A stretch of 13,820 nt of DNA, from the NCBI GenBank assembly GCA_949500635.1, contig CATAWQ010000020.1:1-13820 (forward strand), read 5' to 3'. The stretch is from an uncultured Mycoplasmatota bacterium (GTDB lineage Bacteria; Bacillota_I; Bacilli_A; Mycoplasmatales; Mycoplasmoidaceae). The translations under genes and the position numbers were made by a program. How positions within the stretch are numbered: position 1 is the first letter of the stretch; every line of letters starts with the position of its first letter. A model generated the notes under the pieces. It searched no databases and had not been told where the DNA came from. It saw only the letters and a program-made list of their open reading frames with translations. Of this stretch, positions 1 to 8,709 are shown piece by piece.

Positions 1-473
1 CTTACATGGGTATTTGTTTAGGTATGCAAATTGCAACTATTGAATTTGCTAGAAATGTTCTTGGCTGAAAAGATGCAACAAGTCAAGAATTTAATCCTAA
101 ATCTAAACGTCAAGTATTTCACTATATTGATGGAAGAATGCGTTTAGGTGAACAAGTATGTCATTTAATTAGTAAGTCAACTAAATGTTATAAATTATAT
201 AAAAATGAATTTGTTGCTGAACGTCACCGTCATCGTTATGAATTTAATAACAAATATATAAAAGCATTTGAAGATAAAGGATTTGTTTTTTCTGCATTTA
301 GTAATGATTCAGAAAAAACTGTTGAAATGATTGAATTAAAAGATCATCCTTTCTTCTTGGGTGGTCAATTTCACCCTGAACTAGGTTCTACTCCAGGAAA
401 TGTTGATCCAATGTTCATAGGTTTTATAGGAGCTTCAATTAAACATTCTCAAATGAGAAAAAATAAAAAATAA
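1..473 (+). CDS. pyrG: CTP synthase (glutamine-hydrolysing), 3' end only
   Basis: CTP synthase aminates UTP to CTP using ammonia released from glutamine. Only the last 156 residues are here (first full codon at 3); the N-terminal synthase domain lies off the left edge. What is visible is most of the class-I glutaminase domain. It begins at the nucleophile elbow GICLGMQ, with the catalytic Cys at the fifth visible residue, followed by the pyrG-typical IEFARN. Near the end, the catalytic His and Glu lie in GGQFHPE, followed by the family's STPG segment. An in-frame TGA at 66-68 occupies a Trp position, showing genetic code 4. The gene ends with TAA at 471-473, three bases before a hairpin terminator. 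The assignment is secure; the true start cannot be seen. Confidence 0.95.
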
Positions 474-500
474 AAAAACTCCATTTGGAGTTTTATTTTT
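474..500. terminator. Bidirectional intrinsic terminator between pyrG and the tRNA pair
   Basis: An 8-bp stem, AAAACTCC (475-482) with GGAGTTTT (487-494), closes a 4-nt ATTT loop. T-rich sequence follows on the plus strand (to 500). On the minus strand the hairpin is followed by the complement of the A-rich end of pyrG. It can therefore stop pyrG transcripts from the left and tRNA transcripts from the right. Confidence 0.8.
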
Positions 501-506
501 ATTATC

Positions 507-581
507 TGGTTGGGTTGGTTGGATTCGAACCAACGAATTACCGGTTCAGAGCCGGAGGCCTTACCGCTTGGCGACAACCCA
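507..581 (-). tRNA. tRNA-Gln, anticodon CUG
   Basis: The minus strand folds as a 75-nt cloverleaf with encoded CCA: acceptor TGGGTTG/CAACCCA, D-arm GCC/GGC with GG in the loop, anticodon loop CTCTGAA giving anticodon CUG (reads CAG), 5-nt variable loop, T-stem GTTGG/CCAAC and canonical loop TTCGAAT. The weak U1-A72 pair and the D-arm match bacterial tRNA-Gln. Oddities: the 27-43 pair is U:U, leaving a 4-bp anticodon stem, and the anticodon has C34, whereas AT-rich mollicutes usually rely on UUG alone. It lies one base from the next tRNA and is probably cotranscribed with it. Confidence 0.9.
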
Positions 582-582
582 A

Positions 583-659
583 TGGTAACCCGTGCGGGAT
601 TCAAACCCAGCGAATCTACGCTTGAGAGGCGTATGTGTTAATCACTTCACCAACGGGCT
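583..659 (-). tRNA. tRNA-Glu, anticodon CUC, with atypical T-arm
   Basis: The minus strand gives a 77-nt tRNA with CCA. The acceptor is AGCCCGT/ACGGGTT, with A1-U72 replacing the usual G1-C72. The anticodon stem TACGC/GCGTA is perfect, with loop CTCTCAA, so the anticodon is CUC (reads GAG). The D-arm resembles bacterial tRNA-Glu but has A at position 19, and the T-loop is TTTGAAT with U56, so the usual G19-C56 tertiary pair appears as A19-U56. The T-stem carries one extra base on its 5' side (A at 609 on the plus strand): without it the stem would be a perfect GCGGG/CCCGC. It is either a diverged functional isoacceptor or a decaying gene. Confidence 0.85.
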
Positions 660-675
660 ATTTGTTAATGATAAT

Positions 676-681
676 ATTATA
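676..681 (-). promoter_or_regulatory. Candidate -10 box of the tRNA-Glu/tRNA-Gln unit
   Basis: The minus strand has a perfect TATAAT here, with its downstream edge 16 nt ahead of the first base of tRNA-Glu (659), so transcription would start just before the tRNA. No convincing -35 is seen. The surroundings are very AT-rich, so chance matches are likely. Confidence 0.4.
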
Positions 682-763
682 TATTATCTATAGATTTTGA
701 TATATTTTCTCCCATTAGTATAAAATTACATATATATTACATATATATGTAGGAAGACTGAAA

Positions 764-792
764 TTGATTAGTCTATTTATTGAATATATAAT
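764..792 (+). promoter_or_regulatory. topA promoter, likely leaderless transcript
   Basis: TTGATT (764-769) and a perfect TATAAT (787-792) are separated by exactly 17 bp. The start of transcription is expected around 799-802, and the topA ATG is at 802, so the mRNA would have almost no leader. No Shine-Dalgarno sequence precedes the ATG, which agrees with this. A 12-bp palindrome (739-750) lies just upstream and may be only AT-rich noise. Confidence 0.6.
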
Positions 793-801
793 TTATATAG
801 T

Positions 802-2874
802 ATGGCAAAAAATTTGTTGATCATTGAGTCTCCAAACAAAATTGAAACAATTAAGAGATATTTAAAAAATGATGACTTTAAAATCATCGCTACTATAGGT
901 CACATTAGAGATCTATCTTCAAGAGGAATGGGTTTTGATGAAAAGACATTAGAACCAAGATGAATTATTCCATCTAAAAAACCACCAAAGGGTCAAAAAA
1001 CAAAACAAGAAATTATTTCTGAAATAAAAGAACAAGCAAAAAAAGCAGAAAAAATTTATCTAGCATCTGACCCTGATCGTGAAGGAGAAGCAATTGCTTG
1101 ACATGTTTATGAAATATTACCAAAAGCTGAACAAGAAAAATGCTATAGAATAACATTTAACGAAATTACTAGGGATGCAGTTTTAGAGGCTCTAGAACGT
1201 CCAAGAAAAATAGACATGTTATGAGTACAATCACAATTTGCAAGAAGAATTTTGGATAGACTTGTAGGATTTAGTTTATCATCTTTAGTACGTAAAAAAT
1301 TGCGTGCTAAATCTGCAGGTCGTGTTCAAACTGTAGCTTTAAAATTCTTGTATGATAGAGAAAAAGAAATAAAGAAATTTAAATCAACTAAATGATGAAC
1401 ACTTGATGTTACCTTAAAAGGTGATGTTAAATTAGTTCTTCGTAATGTTAATCAGAACATAAAAGGTCTTAACTATAAAAAAATTAATGATGATGTTCAT
1501 GGTACTGGTATTGATTTTAAAGATGCTGAGAGTGCAGAGATAGTAAAAAAGGACATTAAAGATGATTTTAAGATTTATGCGATTGATGAACCTAAAATGT
1601 ATACATCTAATCCAAGAGATCCTTATAAGACCTCTACAATGCAACAAGATGCTATTAATAAACTTGGATGACAAGTTAGTAAGGCCACATCTATTGCCCA
1701 ACATTTGTATGAAGGTATAAAAATTAATGGTGAACATACCGCTTTAATTTCTTACCCACGTACAGATAGCATTAGAATCTCTGAAAACTTTGTTAAGAAA
1801 TTGAAACCATATATCATTAAAAAATTTGGTGAAAACTATTATCACGAAAGAACATTTATAAATAAGAATAATTCTCAGAACACACAAGATGCACATGAAG
1901 CTATTAGAGTAATTGATCCTACAGTAACCCCTGAATCTCTACGTAAGTTAATTACTAGAGATGAATACAAACTTTATAAAATGATTTGAGTTAGAACTTT
2001 AGCAGCTTTTATGGCTCCAAGTAAGTTTGAAAATGTTATTGTCCGTCTCGAATCTAATAAGAACAAGTTTTATACATTTAATAGAAGAATGTTATTTGAT
2101 GGTTTTAGAATTATTTATAATCCATTTGAAGATGCAAACACACCACATGATATTGGTTTAAAGAAATTAAAAGTTAATGAGACATTAAAACTCGATAAAG
2201 CAGAAGTTAAAGAACACGAATCTACTCCACCACCTCGTTATAATCAAGCTAGCTTGATTAAAGCACTTGATGAAGCAGGAGTAGGAAGACCATCAACTTA
2301 TAAATCAATGGCTAATATGGCTCTTGAACGTGGATATGCAAGATTAGAAAATCGGGCATATGTAATGCAGCCCATTGGTGATTTAGTAATCAAAGAATTG
2401 TCTGATTTTTTTCCTTACATTGTAGATAAAGATTTTACAAAAGAAATGGAAGGTCATTTAGATGATATTGCATCTAAAGAAGAAAATTGAAAAGAATGAA
2501 TTAAAGAATTTCAACCAAAATTTAAAAAAGATTTAAAACAAGCAACGTCAAAAATGAAAACATCAGAAGCAGAAAAAGTTGGTCGTAAATGTCCAGAATG
2601 TCAACATGATCTTATTTATAGATATGCTAAAAAATCGGGAGCAAAATTTATAGGATGTTCTAATTATCCAAAATGTAAATATGCAGAATTTCCCAATTCA
2701 CCTCAAAAATTATTAGATGAAAAATGTCCTCAATGTGGTAAACAACTTATAGAAAGATATAATAGAAGAGGTCAAAAGTTTATAGGTTGTACGGGATATC
2801 CAAAGTGTCATTATGTTAGAAACATTCCAAAAGAGCCTAAACAAATTGAACAAACTAAACAAGGAAAAAATTAA
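802..2874 (+). CDS. topA: DNA topoisomerase I (type IA)
   Basis: Relaxes negatively supercoiled DNA through a transient 5'-phosphotyrosine link. The frame, read with TGA as Trp, encodes 690 residues. The N-terminal Toprim domain has LIIESPNK (about 6-13) and the acidic metal site DPDREGEA (about 90-97). The catalytic Tyr is in ISYPRTDS at residue 318, close to Tyr319 of the E. coli enzyme. PPPRYNQASLI and GVGRPSTY are further family motifs. The tail holds two four-cysteine zinc ribbons (about 597-627 and 643-672) of the C-P-x-C ... G-C-x-x-Y-P-x-C type. The start is fixed by the immediate MAKNLLIIESP family N-terminus and a promoter abutting the ATG. trxA follows after 2 nt, so the two form an operon. 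Confidence 0.96.
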
Positions 2875-2876
2875 TT

Positions 2877-3191
2877 ATGGTAATTGAATTAAATGAACAA
2901 AATTTTGAAGAAGAAGTATTAAATGCTAAAGGTCTAATATTAGTAGATTTTTATGCAACGTGATGTGGTCCATGCAAAATGATGCATCCAGTTATTGAAG
3001 ATCTAGCTAATCACAAAATTATTAAAGTCTGCAAATGCGATGTAGATAAAAATAGTTCTATAGCTATGCGTTATTCAATTTCTTCTATTCCAACTTTAAT
3101 TTTATTCAAAGACGGAGAAGATAGAGCCACAGCTCATGGATATATGCCTAAAGAGCAGCTTATTAAGTTTATAGAACAGAATAACAAATAA
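2877..3191 (+). CDS. trxA: Thioredoxin
   Basis: Small cytosolic dithiol reductase of 104 residues, the usual thioredoxin length. The active site W-C-G-P-C is at 29-33, with its Trp encoded by TGA. The cis-proline loop is SIPT (Pro72), followed by the family strand TLILFKDGE. The start ATG lies 2 nt after the topA stop, with a modest Shine-Dalgarno-like AAGGA about 11 nt upstream inside topA, so translation is probably coupled. Thioredoxin reductase is not in the window. The gene converges on rpe, leaving a 72-nt gap. An extra C-x-C (Cys52, Cys54) before the central DVD segment could form an additional thiol pair; its function is unknown. Confidence 0.95.
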
Positions 3192-3204
3192 TTTTGTATT
3201 CTTA

Positions 3205-3230
3205 AAGATTTTTTACTCATTGTAAAAGAT
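3205..3230. terminator. Weak hairpin between convergent trxA and rpe
   Basis: TTTTAC (3211-3216) pairs with GTAAAA (3222-3227) around a 5-nt loop between the two convergent stops. No clear U-run follows on either strand, so this is only a weak terminator candidate. Confidence 0.25.
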
Positions 3231-3263
3231 ACTAACTTTAGCAGTTAATTTGATATAGTTTAA

Positions 3264-3923
3264 TTATTTTAAATCATTAAAATAATTAATAATATCTTGT
3301 TTATTTCCACTATATTTCATTAAAAACGAACCTGATACAAACCAATCCACATAATTGTAAGTTTGTTTTAACACTTCAAAATTTACTCCACCATCTAATT
3401 GAATTATTAATTTTTTATTAAATTTATTTTTTATTTCATTAATCTTTTTTAAATTGGCAATAGTTATAGGAATAAACTTTTGTCCACCAAAACCAGGTTG
3501 AACTCCCATAACTGTTATCAAATCACATTGTTTTAAGACAACTTCATATTGAGATATGTTAGTGTCAGGTTTAAGTGCAATACCAGCTAACACATTATTG
3601 TCTTTAATAAATTTTAAAATATTAAGTGTTTCATTTACATCAATTGGTTCAGGATGAAATGTAATTGCTTTTATTCCCGCAAAAGAAATAAATTTTTTTA
3701 TTCATTTTCTTGGTTGCTCTACCATAAAATGAATTGAAATAGCAAATTCATTTTTATGTAATAAATCTAATCATTCAGTATCAAAAGCAGTATTTGGAAC
3801 AAATTTATTATCCATTACATCATAATGGATTTGAGTAATGCCAAGTTTTTTAACCTCATAGAGGTTAGCTTCCATATTTTTAATGTCAAATGAAAGTAAA
3901 GATGGTTCTAAAATCTTAGTCAT
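3264..3923 (-). CDS. rpe: Ribulose-phosphate 3-epimerase
   Basis: Interconverts ribulose-5-phosphate and xylulose-5-phosphate in the non-oxidative pentose phosphate pathway. The 219-residue TIM-barrel protein has EPSLLSFD near the start, the metal and catalytic motif IHYDVMDNKFVPN (His33, Asp35, Asp38; the usual Gly of DVMDG is Asn), IHFMVEQP with a further metal His, the phosphate-binding loop VQPGFGGQ, and the second catalytic Asp in IQLDGGVN. Two Trp in the first half are encoded by TGA. The start ATG overlaps the 3' end of ktrA by 8 nt, giving a two-gene minus-strand operon with likely translational coupling. In M. genitalium rpe sits beside pgi instead, so it has moved here. Confidence 0.94.
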
Positions 3924-4599
3924 TATCGACATCTTCAACATTAAGTAGTTTGACTACTGATTTAATTTTTTCATTACGACACATAATTGTTACAACATCA
4001 CCAATCATTAATGATGTGTCTTTGGCAGGTGGAAAAATAGTTTTTCCAGAACGTTGTACCATAATAACAGTTGCATCATATTTAACTCTAAGATCAAGTT
4101 TTTCTAAAGTTTTATTAATAACAGCTTCATTATTTACAACACCCTTAACTCATGAGAATCCATCGCCTATTGAGAAGATATCAATGCCTATGTTGTATAG
4201 AGCTTGAATTGCAATCCTGTTAGCAATTTCAATATCTGGAACAACAATTCTTGCAATACCCATAGTTTTTAATACACGTTTATGAATATCGTTATTTGCT
4301 TTAGCAATAATATCTTTAATACCAATTTCACGAAGGTTTGCACAAACCATGATTGATTCTTCAATGCTTGTAACACCAACTATAACTGTTCTTGTATTTT
4401 GAACACCTATTTCAACTAATGAGTTGATATCGGTAGCATCAGCTTTAAAAGCAATATCGAAAATTTTTGATGCTTTTTCAATTTTTTCTTCATTCTTGTC
4501 TATAACTATAACTTCTTTTCCACCCTCATTTAGTTTGGTAGCAACTTGATAGCCAAAACGTCCAAGGCCTATTACACAATAACTTTTTTTCTGACTCAT
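3916..4599 (-). CDS. ktrA: Ktr/Trk potassium uptake regulatory subunit (RCK protein)
   Basis: Cytosolic gating ring of the Ktr K+ channel. The 227 residues divide into an N-terminal RCK/Rossmann domain (about 1-130) and an RCK_C domain (about 150-227). The first has the nucleotide-binding GLGRFG (about 12-17), an acidic residue ending the second strand (VIVIDKNEEK) and the FKADATD segment. The second ends in the FPPAKDTSLMIGDVVTIM strand pair. RCK_C domains of this type bind c-di-AMP in several Firmicutes; whether this one does cannot be judged from sequence alone. One in-frame TGA (Trp) joins the two domains. The gene is divergent from ktrB across a 71-bp promoter region and overlaps rpe downstream. 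Confidence 0.93.
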
Positions 4600-4619
4600 A
4601 AATTTAATAATATTAATTT

Positions 4620-4625
4620 ATTATA
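4620..4625 (-). promoter_or_regulatory. Candidate -10 box for ktrA-rpe
   Basis: A perfect TATAAT on the minus strand ends 20 nt before the ktrA ATG (4599), giving a short leader. There is no good -35 and no Shine-Dalgarno sequence. Confidence 0.45.
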
Positions 4626-4646
4626 TTTTAATGTAGGCTTGAAATA

Positions 4647-4652
4647 TATAAT
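4647..4652 (+). promoter_or_regulatory. Candidate -10 box for the ktrB operon
   Basis: A perfect TATAAT on the plus strand leaves 18 nt to the ktrB ATG (4671), so the leader would be about a dozen nt with no Shine-Dalgarno sequence. It lies in the same 71-bp region as the ktrA -10, so the two promoters are back to back. pgi has a TATAAT at exactly the same distance from its ATG. Confidence 0.5.
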
Positions 4653-4670
4653 AAATATATTGTTTGAATA

Positions 4671-6320
4671 ATGTCTGCTAAAAAAAAGTCGAAGTCAAAT
4701 GAGCCGAATATAAAGGACTTTACTAAAAATAATTCTCAAAAAATTCATTCTAAAATTTTTAGAATAATTTTTGGTCGTACTGTTGCACAAAGAATGTTTA
4801 GGATTTATTTAATTTTAATTTTTTTAGGTGCATCTCTTTTATATTGTCCATTCAGTCTGACAGATGGACAATACATTGTTTATTTAGATCCAATTAATAA
4901 AGAATTTTCAAGACCATACACATTTTGAGATGCTTTATTTATTGCGTGTAGTGGTTTTAGTGATACAGGATTAACACCAGCTGTAATATCTGAAACATTT
5001 ACATTTACAGGACAAATAATTTTATTATTCTTGATAGAACTTGGTGGTATTGGTCTTATTTCAATATTCTTTTTAATATGAAATTTTTTTAAAAAAGCTA
5101 GTGATGTAAGTTTGGGACAAATGGCAATGTTGCAATCTGAACGTGGAAATGAAAAGTTTGGTAATTCATTTAAGATGGTGAAAAAGGCTATTGGTTTTAT
5201 CATTATTAGCGAATTAATTTTTGCATTTATTTATTCTTTATGAATGTGTTTTGTTCCTGCTTATACACAGTTAACACAAGAAAATGATGTAATAGGTCCA
5301 ACATATGATTCAAAGGAATTGTTAAAATGCTATCATAACTATGGTAAGAGTTTGTGAATTGGAATATTTATTTCAATTTCAGCAATTAATAATGCTGGAT
5401 TTGATATATTCCAAGGTACATCTTCTTTATCATCATATAGAAATGATTGACATACAATTTTTCAATTATTAATTGTTTTTCAAATTATTATTGGTGGGAT
5501 TGGATACCCAGTAATCTTTGATTATTTAGAAAAACTTGATAATAAAAAGAAAGGAAAGATTACAAGGACATCATTGTTTACTAAAGTAGCTCTATGAGCT
5601 TATTTTGGTGTAGCAATTATTGGGTTTATAATTGCTTTATTATTTGAGGGTATTGAACCAAGATTTGCAACAAATGATTATTCGATTTTTAGTGATCCAA
5701 ATCTTCATAGAGAATATGGAGTGGCCAAAGACTTTAACAAATTCTTTGCTATATTTTTTAATGTAATGACTACAAGAAGTGCAGGTTTTTCAACAATTAA
5801 TCATAACTTATTATCTATAGGAACCAAATGAACGAATTGTTTATTAATGTTCATAGGTGGTTCACCAAGTTCAACAGCTGGTGGTATTAGAACTACAACA
5901 CTAATTGTAGTATTAGCTGCATTGTGCGGTAAAATTACTGGTAAAAAACACACTTCATTATTTAGACGTACAATATCTGTTGAAAAAGTCAAAGATGCTT
6001 TAATTGTATTAATTACATCTATTATTTTAATAGCCTTTGTTAGTGTATTAATTTCCTATTCCGAATATTACAATTATGATTATGGTAAAATAGAAGCAGA
6101 TCAATTACTTGACATTATTTATGAAACTACAAGTGCGTTTGGTACTGTAGGACTATCTATAGGTATTACACCATCAATTGATCCATTTGGTCAAGTATTA
6201 TTAATTTTATTAATGTTTGTTGGACAATTAGGAGTTTCTTCTACATTACTATCATGAACAAGAAGAAATCCAAAGGGAAATGCTTCTTCTTATCCAGTAG
6301 AAGATATTCGCATAGGATAA
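4671..6320 (+). CDS. ktrB: Ktr/Trk potassium transporter, membrane subunit
   Basis: K+-translocating subunit of the Trk/Ktr/HKT superfamily, 549 residues read with TGA as Trp. After a Lys-rich cytosolic N-terminus (1-40) come four membrane-pore-membrane repeats. The selectivity-filter segments are SGFSDTGLTP (94-103), NNAGFD (about 240-245), TTRSAGFST (about 367-375) and SAFGTVGLSIG (about 488-498), each with the filter glycine. The SPSSTAGGIRT segment (about 398-408) is a superfamily landmark. It works with KtrA, encoded divergently just upstream, and is the first gene of the chain that also carries gmk, rlmN and the phosphatase/kinase pair. Length and motifs are complete. Confidence 0.94.
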
Positions 6321-6324
6321 TATT

Positions 6325-6918
6325 ATGAATAAAGGTTTTTTAATTGTAATTAGTGGACCTAGTGGTGTTGGTAAAAAGACTGTTCTTACACCTCTATTAA
6401 ATGACCATAAACTTAATCTTACTTATTCAATTTCTATGACTACACGTAAGAAACGTGAAGGTGAAATAGATGGTAAAGACTATTTCTTTTTAACTAAGCA
6501 GCAATTCGAACAAGAAATCAAGAACGATAACTTGTTAGAATATGCAACTTATGTTGATAACTACTATGGCACTCCTAAAAAATATGTTAATGATTTAAGA
6601 AATAATGGTAAAAATGTATTGTTGGAAATTGAACCACAAGGTGCATTGCTAATTATGGACTATATTAAAAAACGAAATGATCATAAATTTTTATCAATTT
6701 TTATCGCTCCTCAATCTATCGAAACATTAAAGTCTAGATTATTAAGAAGAGCAACAGAATCAAAATCTAAAATTGAAAAAAGAATAAAACAAGCTGAATG
6801 GGAATTGTCTCTTAAAGATAAATATGATTATTGTGTAGTAAATGGATCAGATCCGCAAGATGCTACAAAAAAAATTAAAGAGATCTTTGTAAATTCATTT
6901 AACAATGCAAGAAAATAG
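6325..6918 (+). CDS. gmk: Guanylate kinase
   Basis: Phosphorylates GMP (and dGMP) to the diphosphate with ATP. The 197-residue protein matches the family length. The P-loop GPSGVGKKT (11-19) has Lys where Ser or Gly is commoner. The GMP-binding region has MTTRKKREGE (about 38-47) and DGKDYFFL, then LLEYATYVDNYYGTP and VLLEIEPQGA (usually D-x-Q-G). The lid and adenine region follow at LKSRLLRRATES. It starts 4 nt after the ktrB stop and its last 14 nt overlap rlmN, so it is an internal gene of the operon. Its Trp is encoded by TGG, showing that TGG and TGA are mixed in this genome. Confidence 0.95.
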   Translation: MNKGFLIVISGPSGVGKKTVLTPLLNDHKLNLTYSISMTTRKKREGEIDGKDYFFLTKQQFEQEIKNDNLLEYATYVDNYYGTPKKYVNDLRNNGKNVLLEIEPQGALLIMDYIKKRNDHKFLSIFIAPQSIETLKSRLLRRATESKSKIEKRIKQAEWELSLKDKYDYCVVNGSDPQDATKKIKEIFVNSFNNARK

Positions 6919-7954
6919 AACATCAATATATTCATATTCTCTTGATAAATTAGAGCAAAAGATTGTTTCCTTAGGTTTAAAAAAATTTAATGCTAAACAA
7001 ATTTTTCAATGAATTTATCAGCAACATGTTGATAGTTTTGATGCAATGTCAAACATTTCTAAGTCATCAATAGAAAAATTGAAAAATAACTTTAAATTTA
7101 ATAAATTAATTGAAGTTACTAAACAAATTGATCCTATTGATGAAACAACTAAATTTTTATTTAAATTAGAAGATGGGTTAAGCATTGAAACTGTATTAAT
7201 GAAATTTGATTATGGTTATTCAATTTGTGTGTCAAGCCAAATTGGATGTAATATGGGTTGCAAGTTTTGTGCATCTGGTTTATTAAAAAAAGTTAGAGGA
7301 TTAAATGTAGATGAACTTGTTTTACAAGTTATCACCGCTAATAAATATTTAAAAGATAATAAAAATTCACATATTTCTAATTTAGTAGTTATGGGTATTG
7401 GTGAACCATTTGATAATTATGATTGTTTAAAATCATTTTTGGAAATTCTAAATTCTCCTTTTGGGATTGGTTTAGGTTCTAGACACATTACTGTCTCAAC
7501 ATGCGGATTGGTTGATAAGATAATAAGTTTTGGTGAAGATTTTCCACAAATGAATTTAGCAATTTCTCTACATGCACCAACTAATGAAATAAGAAATAAA
7601 ATTATGCCAATTAACCACGCATATCCGTTAGAAAAATTAATTGTTTCATTAGTTAAGTATCAAAAAATAACACAAAACAGAATTGGTATAGAATATATTA
7701 TGATTAAAGATCTAAATGATTCTGTTGAAAATGCTAAACAACTTATAAAGTTGTTAAAGCCTATTTATTGTTATGTTAATCTAATAAGATATAATAATGT
7801 AGTTGAAAACGAGTTTAAAACTAGCAAAAATATCAATACATTTTCAAAAGTTTTGAATGACAATAACATAATTGCAACTATTCGCTTAGAACGTGGTTCG
7901 AAAATTGCAGCAGCTTGTGGACAACTTAGAGCAAACTATGAAAAACGAAAATAA
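6905..7954 (+). CDS. rlmN: 23S rRNA A2503-C2 methyltransferase, radical SAM
   Basis: Methylates C2 of A2503 in the peptidyl-transferase centre (and, in some bacteria, A37 of certain tRNAs). With the start at 6905 it is 349 residues, normal for RlmN. A later ATG at 7046 would lose the conserved N-terminal segment, which contains an in-frame TGA Trp at KQIFQW. The radical-SAM cluster C-x3-C-x2-C is CNMGCKFC (about 115-122). GIGEPFDNYD and STCGLVDKI are family motifs, and the catalytic Cys is in AAACGQL (about 338) near the end. It overlaps gmk by 14 nt and the phosphatase gene by 17 nt, so translation is probably coupled. Confidence 0.95.
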
Positions 7955-8705
7955 AGAAAATAAATTTAATTATTCTTTTGCTACTGCAAAGGGTTTAAGA
8001 GATCATAATGAAGATGCGGGTTTTATCGGAGTTAATGCTACTGATCAATGCTTTGGTATAGTTTGTGATGGTATTGGCTCTCAGTCTGATAGTCAAATAG
8101 CTTCCAATATGATTGTTGATTATTTTAAAAATAAATTTAAAAAAAGACGTCACATCATTAATCCATCTATTTGAATTTCTAGAAACATAGTAAATGCAAG
8201 AAAAAAGCTTGCAATATATTGTAAAGAAAAACTAAATAATAAGAAAATAACAACAACATTTGTTTGCATTTTTATTCAAAAAGATGGAAGAGCAATTTGT
8301 TTTAATTTAGGTGATTCACGTCTTTATAGATTTGATATTACTAATTTTAAATGAAAACAAATTACCAAAGATCATAATTTATACAATTATTTGGTTGCAT
8401 CAAATGCTAGTCAAGAAATGTTTGTTAAATATAAAGATAGTTTTTTAGCATTAACAAAGTATGTTGATTCTAGCATTAAATGTCCATTGGACTATGACAA
8501 ATTTAGTTTTAAATTAAACCATGGTGATTTAATCTTTTTAGGATCAGATGGAGTTTATAACTATATCGATATGCCTTATATTGATGATTATATTAATAAA
8601 AATCGAGATAAAGCTTTCTATGCCACATCAACAGCTTTAATTAGAAAGGCCTTGGAAAATCGTAGTAATGATAATTTAACTTGTATAGTTATTGAATTTT
8701 TGTAA
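7938..8705 (+). CDS. PP2C-family protein serine/threonine phosphatase
   Basis: Metal-dependent phosphatase expected to reverse the action of the kinase encoded next (PrpC/Stp-type). It has 255 residues, read through two TGA Trp codons. The PP2C signature is complete: RDHNED (Asp26), CDGIGS (Asp44) followed by the SQIAS helix, TTTF (about 105-108), NLGDSRLYR (Asp126), LGSDGVYN (Asp204) and NDNLT (Asp245). These acidic residues form the two-metal site. There is no membrane segment, so it is cytosolic. The ATG at 7938 fits the family N-terminus; an earlier ATG at 7893 would extend 62 nt into rlmN and is unlikely. The kinase gene follows after 4 nt. Confidence 0.93.
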
Positions 8706-8709
8706 AACA

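Noticed and set aside
731..750. Tandem ACATATATAT units ahead of topA as an operator or origin-like repeat
   Set aside because: Only two copies of a pure AT pattern in very AT-rich DNA; no further support.
1432..1737. Minus-strand open frame opposite topA
   Set aside because: Low-complexity translation with no motif, fully inside topA with its conserved frame.
3950..4207. Plus-strand open frame opposite ktrA
   Set aside because: Shadow of the RCK_C coding region; no start signal and no recognisable domain.
4880..5203. Minus-strand open frame opposite ktrB
   Set aside because: Overlaps the first pore repeat of ktrB, which is certain; shadow frame.
7893..7937. Earlier start for the PP2C phosphatase
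   Set aside because: It would add 15 residues encoded within rlmN that are not family-like; 7938 gives the usual N-terminus.
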